Source: Hymenopus coronatus
Lineage: Eukaryota; Arthropoda; Insecta; Mantodea; Hymenopodidae
DNA: 64,000 bases
Direction of reading: 5' to 3'
Assembly (NCBI GenBank): GCA_030762935.1
Contig: CM060899.1
Location: forward strand, 12,135,001-12,199,000
The position numbers and the translations under genes are program-made. This document shows, piece by piece, positions 36,748-48,309 of the stretch. Position 1 is the stretch's first letter. Every line of letters begins with the position of its first letter. The notes beneath the pieces are model-generated. The model saw only the letters and a program-made list of their open reading frames with translations. It had not been told where the DNA came from and did not search any database.

Positions 36748-37194
36748 CTTAAGGTTATCAGAAATAAATGAATTTTCTGCTTCCTGCCATCTACGTTCTT
36801 TATTAGCTTCTATTTTGGTACCCATTTCATGATCATTGTTGTAGTTCTTAGCTTTCATTTCAGGATTATCTGGAATAAATTCTCTGTCATTCTGTGAATC
36901 AATACCTGTTTTCTTATCTACTACACAGTAGTTGTTGCAAGTAACAGTTTTAGATTCAAACGGCTGTATAAGAGGTTTAGTAAAACATTCTCTCTCTTTC
37001 TGTGAACAAGAGTCTAGAAAAGGAGTCTCTGATTTAATTTCTGTTTTGATTGTCCCATCACAATTGTGATCCATAAGCAGAGTATCGAGGCTTGTCTTCA
37101 CTGTTACATTCTTGGTAAAGAACTCTGTCTCATTAATGAAGGCTACATCTTCTGAGAAAGAATCCTCTTCTTTGATTTCAACTTTGATATCCAT
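36748..37194 (-). CDS. acidic first coding exon of a zinc-finger protein
   Basis: The exon begins with ATG at 37194 and encodes 149 residues starting MDIKVEIKEEDSF, with repeated KxEIKxE-type acidic motifs (IKTEIKSETPF). This is typical of the N-terminal exon of arthropod C2H2 zinc-finger proteins and includes potential sumoylation-like sites. It ends at a consensus donor, AAG then GTAAGT (36747-36742), in phase 0; the ORF past that point is intronic. It lies upstream and on the same strand as the finger exon at 3204-4209, the only zinc-finger exon in the window. Linkage across 32 kb is inferred. Confidence 0.65.
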
Positions 37195-37487
37195 TTCACA
37201 ACTACTGCTTCTGATGATGCTAAGTGTCTGGAAAAATAAAGAAATATATCATAAAGAGCAGCACAATTTAATAAAAATAGTATGGTCATGAGACAGGAGT
37301 AATGTATTTAATTGCAATGTACATCTATTATTGCCATGCCCAATTATGCTCTCTGCAGTCACTGGCTCATCTCACAGGTCTTCTAGCATCATAAACATAA
37401 TAACTGTCTTATGTCTCACTAAAATTAACATTATGATCAACTTCATGTTAATCCACATAAACATTTAAAATAGTTCCATTACACATA
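37195..37487 (-). other. 5' region of the zinc-finger gene
   Basis: The sequence upstream of the ATG at 37194 is AT-rich. I see no convincing TATA box or initiator, and a 5' UTR intron cannot be excluded. Confidence 0.3.
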
Positions 37488-39935
37488 TTGTACTTTAAGG
37501 GTACAATAATAAAACAATTACAGATGACAATAGCTAATAAATTCAATAAATACTATGCTAATACCTATAAACTACTGCAAATACCAAAAAAAGAAGTATT
37601 AAAGAAAAACATTAAAGAATACATAAAATCAACAACTAAATTAAAGATAATATATTTAATCAGCAGCTCAAAAAATTGAACATTGTCATTAATAACTTAA
37701 AATTGAAAAAATTTCCAGGACCTGATATATATACAGAATTCATCAAACATCTGAGAAAAAGAGCAAAATTAAGATTCCTGAATCTCTATAGCTTGTCATG
37801 GAATATAACAGTACCAGATGAGTGGAAGAAAGCAATAATTCCTATTTTGAAATTAAACAAACCGGCAGAAAATTTTTCATTATCGATCAATAGCACTTAC
37901 CAGCATATTAGCAAAAATCATGGAAAGATGATTTCCAACCATTTAAATTGGTTTCTAAAAAAAATAACTTAATTTAAACTGGAAAAGCAAGATTTGGTAA
38001 ACACCATTCAACAAATGAACAGATTTGAAATCTTAGTCAAGACATTAAAAATGCATTTAATAAAAAAGAAGATATTCTAGCAATACTTATTGACTTTCAA
38101 GGGGTATATGATTGTATTTGAAAATACAAACTACTTGATAAACACCAAGGCAAAATGTTACATTGGATCAGTGAATTCATTATTCAACACTTTATTGCTA
38201 CCAAATATAATGATAAATTATCAAAATATCAGCAGACACACCATGGCGTACTTAAAGGCAATATCATTAGTACTACACATTTTAATATTTATATCAATGA
38301 TCTTCCATATCAATTACAAAAAAAACAATCAAAAGTCTTAATGTTTGCAGATGATGTAGTCTTTATGAAATTCTAAACTGTAAAATCAAATCAACAGTTA
38401 AAAAATATAGCACAACAATCCTTGACAACATTATGGAATTGGACATCTAATAATTGAATTAAAATTAATACAGTGAAAAAAATTATCAACTAAGGAAGAA
38501 ACCAATACATATTTCCCTTCAACTAAAAGAAAAAACTCTCACAGAAACACGTGAAGCACATATTTAGGTGTTGTTTTTATGCAAAATTAACATGGAAAAA
38601 AACACATTGATAATATACACAACAAAATTACCACTATTAAAAAGACTGGCAGACAAGAAATGGGGATGTACTACGTTAACTTTAAACATTTTTCACAAGA
38701 TTAATATTCAACCAACATTTAAATATTGCAAAGAGATATTAATAACTGCAAATATAGAAAAACTTAATATTCTACAAAACCAAATTCTTCGCCTAGTAAC
38801 TGGAGCTGTTAATACCACCTCAATACTTGCTCTACAAATTTTAACAAATAATCCAAGAATTGAACTTCATATTGAACAAGCAGCCATCTTACAATATGAA
38901 AAATTTATCACAGACTACCTTATAATTACTAGGAAAAAAAAAAAGGAACACAAGCAAACCTAAAAACACAACAAAATTTCCTTACTCAAGTCAAAAAGAA
39001 ATCAAATATAGATTAAAACTTTCCACCTAAAAGAAAACATACAAGCAAATATTAACCCCTTAGAACTATTTCATACTGAACACTATCTACACTTAACTAA
39101 AGAATTTAAAAAATTTGAAACTTCTTTGTGTGTTCTGAAACAAATAACAGTAGAAATAATAAATTTAAGATACTAATGAACGGCTACATGTTTATACTGA
39201 CAGTTAAAGCTTATCAAATAACAGTGATAATGGTGCAGGTGCAATATGTCCTCTCTTCTCTTTCTACAAAAGATCAACTTTAAATACTACAATTTTCTAT
39301 GGAGAGATTTCGGGAAATTTTCAGAGCTTACAAAACCTTCTATATCATATAAATAAATTTGAACAATTTGTATTATTATCTGACTCTAAAGCAGCTATAG
39401 CATCATAACATCTGATGTAACAACAAATAACCTAAATATTGCAGAATGCTGCAAAATTAAAAAACAACTAATTAATATAAATAAAAGACTAATACTTCAA
39501 TGGATACCAGCACATTGCGGAATATAGGGTATTGAAACAGTGGACTTTCTAGCCAAGAAAGGTAGCAAAATTACATCAAATCCATCTGATCCAATAAGTT
39601 ATCACTCTATCAAAAGAATCATTATATAATGTATTGCAAACAAAAAGAAAACCATGGGAAAATTTATGTAATAACACGACCAGAATCACTACACTACCAA
39701 GAAAATCCTCTGTATCAACTTTTAGACTCCTAACAGGCCATGACTGTCTCAATAAGCATTTATTCAAGATTGGTATAGAGAGATCTCCTCTGTGTCCTTT
39801 CCGTTCACTTAAAGAAGATATGGATGGAAACCACCTACTACGCTGCCCAACCTTTAGTCAACATGACAACATAATATCAAAATACTGGAATGCAATAGAG
39901 CAAATGGCTTCACTGCCAACTGCTCAACATTAGAT
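37488..39935 (+). mobile_element. LINE with reverse transcriptase and RNase H, decayed
   Basis: In order: a reverse transcriptase N-terminal segment (KFPGPDIYTEFIKHL, then VPDEWKKAIIPILK); the catalytic FADDVVF near 38345-38365; a thumb/linker segment (QNQILRLVTGAVNTTS); RNase H pieces (LLSDSKAAIA and QWIPAHCGI near 39370-39530); and a C-terminal zinc-like tail (FRLLTGHDCLNKHLF, then CPFRSL and HLLRCPTF). The combination of reverse transcriptase plus RNase H plus this tail fits I/Jockey-group LINEs. Many stops and frame changes show it is inactive. The 5' part with ORF1 and endonuclease is not seen. Confidence 0.7.
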
Positions 39936-39974
39936 ACCAACCAATCACCATATTAGCCTCTTGTTTTCATTGTT

Positions 39975-40195
39975 GCAGGTTCAAACCTAGCTGAGGGCAA
40001 TGGATATTTGTGGGCGTAGAAATCCCTAATATGCATTCTTCAGAAGGGAAATAAAGCTTTTGGTCTGGTATCATAGATTTAAGGCATATAAAAGAAGCTC
40101 AAGCCCCTTCAAGAGGTCTCTGAGCAAAATTAATTTAGAATAGGATACTGAGAATCAATGCAGTTACAGAGCATCTATAGAAAACTCAACTTTAT
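39975..40195 (+). repeat. SINE family B copy 3, 5' truncated
   Basis: Starts at the B box (GCAGGTTCAAACCTAGC) and continues through GGATATTTGTGGGCGTAG and GGTCTCTGAGCAAAATTA. The A-box part is missing, and the copy abuts the LINE 3' region. Confidence 0.65.
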
Positions 40196-40531
40196 ATATC
40201 TTGTGGTAGACCCATTCCATACTTAATATCTAGTATGTTACATACATTACTCACAAGAGTTAGCATCCAGCAAGTATGCAATTGCATTGGTAGTTCAATT
40301 AAGTGTCTCACAAAGCTGCCATTATAATTATACCCATTGCACAAATTTACATATTAAAACCACACAAGCAATATAAACTATCAATTTTTTTTTGTTTCAA
40401 CAATCAATCTGATAATAGCTTTCAGTTACATCTGTGTAAATTCACTGTATGCAGTACTTAGGTTGTAGGCAAAAATGCTGCTGCTAATGTCATTGATTAC
40501 CTGAAGTTATTTCAAAAGCAAAGTGAAAAAA

Positions 40532-40534
<3 letters not shown>

Positions 40535-40603
<69 letters not shown>
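40535..40603. repeat. (TA)n followed by (CA)n microsatellite
   Basis: About 54 bases of alternating TA pass directly into CA repeats; further CA runs lie at 40661-40678 and 41302-41320, on both sides of the mariner relic. Confidence 0.95.
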
Positions 40604-40682
40604 CTTTTTTTATAAATACAATTAAACACCATTTAAATTACACACCCACCTGCCTGACATCACACACACACACACACATACA

Positions 40683-41304
40683 TGAGGGTCATTTTTTAAG
40701 TAAGAACCATTTTGTAATGGAGTAAGAGAAGGCTGATTTATGAACTTTTCAGGATAGTTACCATTAACATTTAAGCATTTGTCATCTCAGGGCACCAGCT
40801 TTTGGATCCCAGCATCAAAGACTTTACCACCTGGCCATTAAACCAGTTAGTAACAGTTTCCTCCAACATGTCATGTGGACATTTCTGATGAAATTTGTCA
40901 ATAGTGAAGCATCTGTTTTGGCAAATTTCATCAACCTCTTATAGTAGACTATCCAGATCATTCTTCATCATGAACATTTGTCCCTCCTTCATTAAACAGC
41001 CTACACCATTTACGTACATTTTCATCATTCATTATACCTCCACCATAAACTTCAGCAAGCTGCCGGTGAATTTCAGCAGGACGAACTTGTATTGCATTTA
41101 CAAGTACGCTTCAGAATCAGCAGGATAACCGATCGATATGGCAACAATGAAGCAGTATAACCAACACTGGCAGAAACATGAAACGTAATGGCAGCATAGT
41201 GAGAAACTAGCCAAGAGTGGCTGACCGTAAACTTGACAGGATACTTGTTGCTTGACAAGATGCACGAACAAGAGTGTAATCAGTTCTTACTTTAAGACCC
41301 TCAC
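40683..41304 (-). mobile_element. internally deleted mariner element
   Basis: The ends are inverted repeats, TGAGGGTCATTTTTTAAG and, on the other strand, TGAGGGTCTTAAAGTAAG, both set in CA repeats. The minus strand reads EIHRQLAEVYGGGIMNDE, then VRKWCRLFNEGGTNVHDE (transposase N-terminus), and close behind it LEETVTNWFNGQVV (C-terminal region). The catalytic domain is deleted. It is distinct in sequence from the mariner at 22815-23487. Confidence 0.7.
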
Positions 41305-41520
41305 ACACACACACACACATATATATACACACACACAGGGTAAACATATATGAATATATTGTTATATACTTACAGTATCTTTATCTATAACTACATTTGA
41401 GCATTTGGGGATACTCTCCAACATCTTACGTGAGAAAGTCTGAAGCTTCACCATACACATGTGCAAGCTGACAGAAACAACCGATGACTAGTGACTACCA
41501 GCCCTATTGCTTTTTACACA

Positions 41521-41821
41521 GGAAATGGAAATGGCATGCTATTTATGGACTCTCTTTAACTGCTGTGGTTCTCAGAGTCCCATTGTATATTGGGCGTGAA
41601 AAACCACTTAATTTAGCTCAGAGGCCTCTCAATCAGGCTTGAAGTTCTTTTACATGCCGTAAATGTACAACAGGGGACCAACAACGGCTTGACTTCTCAT
41701 CTGAAGGAAGCCATGCTAAGGATTTTTATGCCTGAAAAAATACATCATCCTCCACCAGGTTTGAACCCGCGACCTTGGGCATATGAAGTTAGCATGGTAA
41801 CCATTACACCACAGAGGGAAA
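41521..41821 (-). repeat. SINE family B copy 4
   Basis: Inverted full-length copy: minus-strand GTGTAATGGTTACCATGC and a B box GGTTTGAACCCGCG-like region on the plus strand near 41758-41772, plus the body and 3' end ATAAATAGCATGCCATTT. Confidence 0.8.
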
Positions 41822-42620
41822 CTTTTAACACAGGAGCCAACATACAATCATTTGTCAAAATCATAGCCAACCTTTGCAACTAATCTCCAGATATCTGAAC
41901 AAAAAATAATATGGAAGCAATTAACAGCCTGTCATTTTTAAGAGTCCTGACCAAGCTTTCTCTCAGGTTTTACTGCTTTACAAACATGTGGATGCAATCA
42001 AACAGAACATATTATAGTGTAAGAAGTGTATGGCTTGTCAGGTTAATAAGATGTGTCAGTGTACCTCAATGATACGGAGATCAGTCTTCAACTATTATTT
42101 GAAGAGAATCTGCTGAGAACAAGAATAGTATGTTTTGAATGTAATGTCGTCTTGCACCCTATTTAGAGATAGGACTGCACATATCTTGAGTTTTGCTGCA
42201 GGTAGGAGAATGTTTAAATAGAGCCTTACTCTTGTGACTTTTCATCTGGTTATTAACTATATTTATTATTCTATTTAGAACTGGAAATGAAAAAGTCACA
42301 CAGTATGGATGCAAAGGTTTGAGTATGCAAAACTATCACAGAAAAATTCATTTCCTCATCCACTGCTTTGCCTAAAAGCAGTCACATGAGGTAATGGAGT
42401 GTACAGTTGGATACTAACATGCGATCTCACAGATAGAATCTGACTGGTTTAGCTACTGCCCTGAAGTGTGCAGGAGCTCCATATACATTGTGAGAGTGAA
42501 AATTGGTGGTCACAGTCAAACCATTGAACTCAACACAAATTAAATCAGAGGCATATCACAGAGCGCAACTGGATCCTTGGGATGACAGATGTTTGAACAA
42601 AGGAAGTGCAAAAAACTATA
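41822..42620. other. no gene recognised
   Basis: No recognisable coding motif or repeat terminus between the SINE and the trinucleotide array. Confidence 0.5.
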
Positions 42621-42623
42621 TGT

Positions 42624-42814
42624 AATAACAATAATGATGAAAATGATGATGACAATAATAATAATATTAATCATAATAATAAAAATAATTAACATAATAA
42701 TAACTAATAATGATAACCATAATAATGATAGCAACAATAATTAAAATAATAATAATAATTAATAATAATAATTGATAATGATGATAATAATAATAAAAAA
42801 TAATAATTAAAGTA

Positions 42815-42845
<31 letters not shown>

Positions 42846-43620
42846 TTAAAGTAATAGCAATAATTATAATTATTGTTGTGGAAGATGTGGTGGTGGTGGT
42901 GGTGTGCAGATTAGGTTTATAAGTTTAGTTGACATGTGAGTTAGTCTCATTATAATTTATGAACAATAGTATGTGCAATTTATTATATATATAAAAAAAA
43001 AAAAAAAACTGTAGACAGCATTGCATTAGGTGGTGCAAGATGATTAATTTGGTTGCACTGCATTCTTCGATATGGCTACAGGAGTGTAAAGTAAGCAAAT
43101 AAATGTAAACCTTAGGTTATGTTAGCAAAACATTCTCCAAACAGAAATCATAGTAAAAAGTGATTTTATAGGTGTCATCTACAGCTAGGAAGCACAAGGA
43201 CATCTGCATGGCATCACCATATTGCTGTAAATCCAGCAGTGCGCAGAGTTTTTACTAACATAAATGCAGTGTGTAGTGCTAAATGATGTATACGTATTAT
43301 TCTTATTAGTATTCATGGTATTCATAGTGTTCATATTCTTCTTATTATTATTATTATTATTGTTGTTATTGTTATTATTATTACTACTACTACTACTATT
43401 ATTATTATTATTACCACTACTACTTCTACTATTAATACTATTATTATTATTAATTGGTATTGCTACCATTCATTATTATTATTATTATTTTTGATTGTTA
43501 TTATTATTGTTGAGGGAATTGTTCCTGTAGCTGTTATTATTACTATTTATTATTATTACTATTAATTATTATAGTTATTATTAATTGTTACTATTATTAT
43601 TATTATTATTATTATTGAGG
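42624..43620. repeat. two ATT/AAT microsatellite arrays in opposite orientation
   Basis: Plus-strand AAT/ATA-rich repeats run about 42624-42857. After a spacer with a GGT run (42888-42902), the complementary TTA/ATT repeats run about 43335-43500 and 43535-43617. Long apparent ORFs here (poly-Asn or poly-Leu) are by-products of the repeat. Confidence 0.9.
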
Positions 43621-45084
43621 GAATTTTTTTGTAAAAGAGTGGAGGAATAAATAATGATAAACCACATTTGTCCACTGCAGTGTCCTCACCACATACTTAT
43701 TGCGGTAAAAAGCTTCGGCTATGTGTGTCTTATGGCTTTAACACAAAGAGAACATGCTATAAGCGTTTTGTGTAGTTTTTACGTAGCTTCTATTTCACCT
43801 AATTTACCCGGGTTCGTCAGTGTCTTCACTACAGTCATATTGTGGTTAAGTGCTTCAACAGGGTGTGTGTGTGTGTGGGGGTGGGGGTTATGGATAAAAA
43901 AAAGCCTTGAGAACATGCTTCCCATCCTTCTACGTATTTGTTTGGAGCTTCTTACAATTTGTATACAACTATATAAACAACTGGAATTGTTTCTACGGTT
44001 TTAGTTGGCAATATTACACTCAGCACATGCATGATTCTTAGGTTGGCTACGCTGCAGTAGCATAGTCTAACGTTTTCGCACTTGCTAGCAGACAACAGCA
44101 TCTATATCACACCGTTACCAAAATAAATATTCCCCTCACATTGGACTTGGAAAAAATTGCATCACATGTGCAAAGAAGAGCTGAAAATGTTTATTCCAGC
44201 TGGAACACTAATAATTATAGTTGTTGCCGTAGAGTACGCTCATGTAGATTTCACTGTCCCTAATTTTCTGTTTATCCTCAAATAAACAAAACCACAAACA
44301 TTGTAGTACATGTAGTATGAGGTTTGGGGCCTCTGCAAATGCTGTACACTGAAGCACAATTTTGTCCATAATAACAGTAACTTTATCTCGCTCAAAAACA
44401 CATTAATTTAAGCCCCATTCAGGGTTAATGTGCAAATTTTAGTTTTAAGTTGTAAGCCTGAGTTTGTCCCACCCATTTTGAGGTTAAACCACCCAGTAAA
44501 GCATAGTAAATATTATAAATACTAGGAATGGAAGGTATAAACGACAAGTCTTTTTACGAATTTACAGTACACATCCACTCAATAAGGCCCCAAAAAAATA
44601 TAGTTTATTGTAATTACTGTGGTTTTATAAAAGCACCATTTACAATTATGTACGAAAACGCTGCTTTCCTATATCATAACTGACCCATTTTATTACCTGT
44701 TGAGTAGAATCATCATACATTGTCACTACCTACTAAAATGTAAATTTAACCTTGTTGTTAGAATGGTTTCTGTACTGGATGACACAAAATATGAGACTAA
44801 ACTGCCATGAAAGGGGCGTGTTCCTTTTGTTATTCTTGTTGTTTATTTAAAATGTAACCAATGACGCCAAAGATATTTGGATGGAGGTATATTCTCGATA
44901 CTCTTCGTAAAAAAAAATCGTATCTTTGAAAGACATTGTACTTATATACCGAGTTCGTATGAATTGGAATGTCCGTGAAATTATGTTCAAAAGAGCCCCA
45001 TGGAACTTAAAATTTACTCGATATTTGTCTTCTCAGGATAAACAAAGCCCCGGAAAAAAACTTTATCAGAGTTAACTCTTTTCT
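43621..45084. other. no gene recognised
   Basis: A short TG run with G-rich tail lies at 43862-43887. Otherwise I see nothing that I can support. Confidence 0.5.
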
Positions 45085-45450
45085 TAGTTGCTGAAGGAAA
45101 ACACCATCAAATTGAAACCAGAACGGATAAACGAAACCTACAACAATAAAAAGAGGAGTAATTCAAGGTTCTCCTTTATCTCCTTCTCTATATGACCTTT
45201 GTAACTTCGATGAAACTGGATACACAGTCCTTCCAGGTACACCTAGTAACACATCTATGGGCTCCGCCGATGCCATCGTTATAATGACCAAGAACACTCT
45301 TTCAGCACAGATCTCACTCACTTAGCCATCGAACGGTATGAAGAGATCCACTTTAAGATCTACATCCAGATATGTGCTGACATTATTTGCAAACCTTTAA
45401 GCCAAATAGTTAAACATATCCAGCTTAACACAGATTAAAATATTCAGTCG
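45085..45450 (+). pseudogene. R2-like LINE fragment 1, reverse transcriptase
   Basis: The frame reads KRGVIQGSPLSPSLYDL, the fingers/palm motif that precedes the catalytic Asp pair, then GSADAIVIMTKNTLS, where the usual ADD is now ADA. The sequence then continues out of order because another LINE is inserted near 45450. Fragments 2 and 3 at 48310-49028 and 55165-56125 carry the following parts of the same protein. Confidence 0.6.
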
Positions 45451-45953
45451 TTAAGCCATTATGCAATTAAGGGCAAATCTCAAGGAGTCAAACTATAGAC
45501 CAATATCTTTACTTACAGCTTTTTCGATAACTTGGAAAAAATTATGTTTAAAAGAATTTATCACCATCTAGAAAAGTATAATATTTTAGCAAAAGAGTAG
45601 TTTGGATTAAGGAAGAGCATATCAACCAGTGATGCCATTTTCAATTTAACCAATGAAGTTCTTAAGTCATTGGAGTGCAAACTTAACACACTAGGAATAT
45701 TTTGCGATCTATCAAAGGCATTTGACTGCGTTAATCATGAAATACTTCTATTAACATTATTACTCTATAGTATTAGAGGCAAAGAGTATCAATGGGTTAA
45801 ATCTTACTTATTGAAAAGAAAACAAAAGGTTAAAATAAATACTTCCAATAATAGCAATGCATGTTTTGGTTCCCCTATTATTTTTAGTGTATATAAATGA
45901 TCTACCTGCAGAAAAAAACAATGTTCTTTTTGTGGATGACACAATTATTATAA

Positions 45954-46615
45954 TTAACACATTGAAGCCCAGGCATTTCTTTAGTTGAAGGGTCAAGAAA
46001 CCCAGGGTTTTTAAGCCTACTTTGAGTTATTATTTATGGTACATATATCAAGTCTGCTAAAAAGCATTTGTACAATCTAAAAGTATGGTATTCAAGGATT
46101 TCCTAACAAAAAATAGTCATAACTTCCATATTAATATTTTACATTTAAAGCAAGTATAAAATATGAGTTTGAATATTTGCGTACGGCTGCTTACATTCCA
46201 TTTATTGAACGTTCGAAAAACTCTTCCTCTGTTTCTGAATTTTCCAGAGCATCATTTTTATCCTGAACTTCAGCTTCAGGTCACTGAAATCGAGGGAAAT
46301 GCAGCATTTTAATATTTAAGAACACAAAACGTAATAAACATATCACCAACTTAAGGAAAATTGCGCGATTACCTGAGAGCAGCCAATATTACTAACTCTT
46401 CTAAATTTCCTAACAGTTGACTAAAGCGAAAAAGATGGTAGCACAAATCAGACAACTAAACGATAATTGTTATATGTCCGTTGCCGCATAGCCCAATACC
46501 GAGTTACAGTCGTGGAATTGCATTAAAAGCATTAAAAATACCTACCCGAGCTATGCTCGGGCGTGGGCCACATGAACATTTCGCTATACTCGGGCTTGGG
46601 CTCCAATGTGTTTAA
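45954..46615. mobile_element. piggyBac-like MITE inside LINE family X
   Basis: TTAA on both sides (45954-45957 and 46612-46615) brackets inverted ends CACATTGAAGCCCAGGC and ACACATTGGAGCCCAAGCC. The insert cuts the reverse transcriptase just after its DDT motif. Near the right end a short palindrome, CCCGAGCTATGCTCGGG, is present. No transposase ORF. Confidence 0.75.
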
Positions 46616-46911
46616 GAACACTATGTCAGTCAGTTTCCAGATACATCTAATAAAATGTTCAACTTACTAAATAATTGGTTTGAAAGTAACAAAATTCACA
46701 TAAACTTTGAAAGTACTAACTACAATGAGTTTTGCACAAAGCATAAAAACACCACAGACCTAAGGATAGAATATGAAAATAACCAGATTGCAGAAGCCTG
46801 TAATACAAAATCCCTAGGTCTTATGATTGATCGTAACATGAATTGGAAACACCATGTTGATTATAAGTTACCCAAAATGAGCTGTGCATGCTTTGCAACC
46901 GATCTTTAATT

Positions 46912-47161
46912 GAGGGGGTCAGCGCAACAGTGGTCTAACCCAGAAACATATTTGCACCACACTAATCACATTTGTAAGGTGCATCTCAACATTATGTTAA
47001 CAGTACTGAATGTGTTGTGTAATAATCTGGAAAAGTGTCAGTGAACAATCAGTTCGATTAAAATGAGGTTTTCGTTATTCTTAAAGAAACCAGGTGTGTT
47101 TAACTGAGTTATTCTCCATTTTTTAAAAGATGGGTCAGACCACTGTTGCACTGACCCTCTC
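46912..47161. mobile_element. 250-bp MITE with about 31-bp inverted repeats
   Basis: Left end GAGGGGGTCAGCGCAACAG and right end, on the other strand, GAGAGGGTCAGTGCAACAG; the match extends to about 31 bases with few differences. It is flanked by AATT at 46908-46911 and 47162-47165. Copy 1 and the fragment at 33535 show the empty site with a single segment, confirming insertion. The superfamily is uncertain. Confidence 0.8.
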
Positions 47162-47547
47162 AATTCAGCTTATAAACAAGAACATACTAAAACAGCTTAT
47201 TATGCATGTGTTCACTCATTAATTACCTATAGAATAATATTTTTGGGAAATTCAGTAATTGCTAAAAATGTATTCATTTTGCAAAAAGGATAATAAAAAT
47301 AATGGCAAGGTAAAGACGGTCACCTCACTCAAAACTACTTTTCAAAATTTTTGGAATTTTACCGTTAGCCTGTGAATATATTTTAGCCATATTGTCATTT
47401 GTAATAAATAGCCCAGAACAGTTTACAAAAAAATACAGATATTCATGACAAAGAGACCAGATATAAGTAGGACTTACCTTGACCAACAAATAATTTGCAA
47501 TTATTCCAAAAAGGTGTTTACTGCAAAGTAATAATTTCTTTTGTTTT

Positions 47548-47813
47548 TTGTTTTTTTATTGCTTCATTTGTATAGCCCCCTTTAACATCAATGGTCATAT
47601 CGGAGGCTTTCACTTGTGAAACTGTAGGTTCAGAACATTAGGTTAAACTTTATATTACTAAACACACGCACATTCACTCTCACATTCATACTTCCAGACT
47701 CTATGGGGGATAGGGAATCATTCCGGTTAAAGAAACATTCCCCAGCCGGGAATCGAACCCGGGACCTCCGGGTGAGAAGTCAGCTCGCTGACCACTCGAC
47801 CACGGAGGCAGTC
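47548..47813 (-). repeat. tRNA-derived SINE, family C
   Basis: The minus strand begins GCCTCCGTGGTCGAGTGGTC (A box region) and has a perfect B box, GGTTCGATTCCCGG, with a Glu-like CTC anticodon position. The acceptor and anticodon stems do not pair, so it is not a functional tRNA. A body of about 200 bases follows and ends in A-rich sequence. Near-identical 11-base flanks (AGTAATAATTT at 47527-47537, AGTAATAGTTT at 47814-47824) look like the target duplication. Confidence 0.8.
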
Positions 47814-48309
47814 AGTAATAGTTTTGTTTAATTCACTTCCGTCTTCTATAAAAAAAAATTGCAAATGAACACAAACAAGTTTAGATCAGAATTAAAAAGT
47901 ACCTTATTACTCACTCCTATACAGAGGAGAGCATTATTCAATAAAAAAACACTGGTAATAATGTAACATTGTAAATATAGTAAACATGAATGCAACAGTA
48001 CGAGTAGGTTTTTGGAAACAGACAAGTAATTGAAAATTATGTAAAACTGACACCTCTGAAAATTCATTGTCAAGGTTATTATTTGTAAATAAATGTATTA
48101 ATAAGTATGAATACATGTAATTCTTGAATTGATCTACATCATAGAGTTTGAGCTTTGAGCCAATCTTGTAATAGGATCTACAGATTGCAAGATAGGTAGG
48201 TGGGTGAGCGATTAGGTAGGTAGGCAAGTCGGTAGGTAGGTAGGTGGGTTGATGTGTAGGCGGGCAGGGCGGGCTGGGCGAGCAGGGTAAGCAGGGTGGG
48301 CTGGACAGG

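Larger units (their letters stand above)
45451..48195 (+). mobile_element. LINE family X copy 2 with nested insertions
   Basis: Reverse transcriptase pieces read SNYRPISLLTAFS, then KSISTSDAIFNL, LGIFCDLSKAFDCVNH with the first catalytic Asp, and GWHNY/VDDT-type sequence near 45930-45945. The thumb (FNLLNNWFESNKIHIN) resumes at 46655 after a TTAA-flanked insert. Further on, a MITE (46912-47161) and a SINE (47548-47813) interrupt the C-terminal and 3' regions. Removing them in thought gives one continuous element matching copy 1. The tail at about 48192-48310 is TAGG/G-rich repeat. Confidence 0.7.

Noticed and set aside
43185..43494. Poly-Asn and poly-Leu ORFs
   Set aside because: They are translations of the ATT microsatellite on the two strands.
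47742..47813. Candidate tRNA-Glu(CTC) gene on the minus strand
   Set aside because: The B box is perfect, but acceptor and anticodon stems do not pair and a SINE body with flanking duplications follows.
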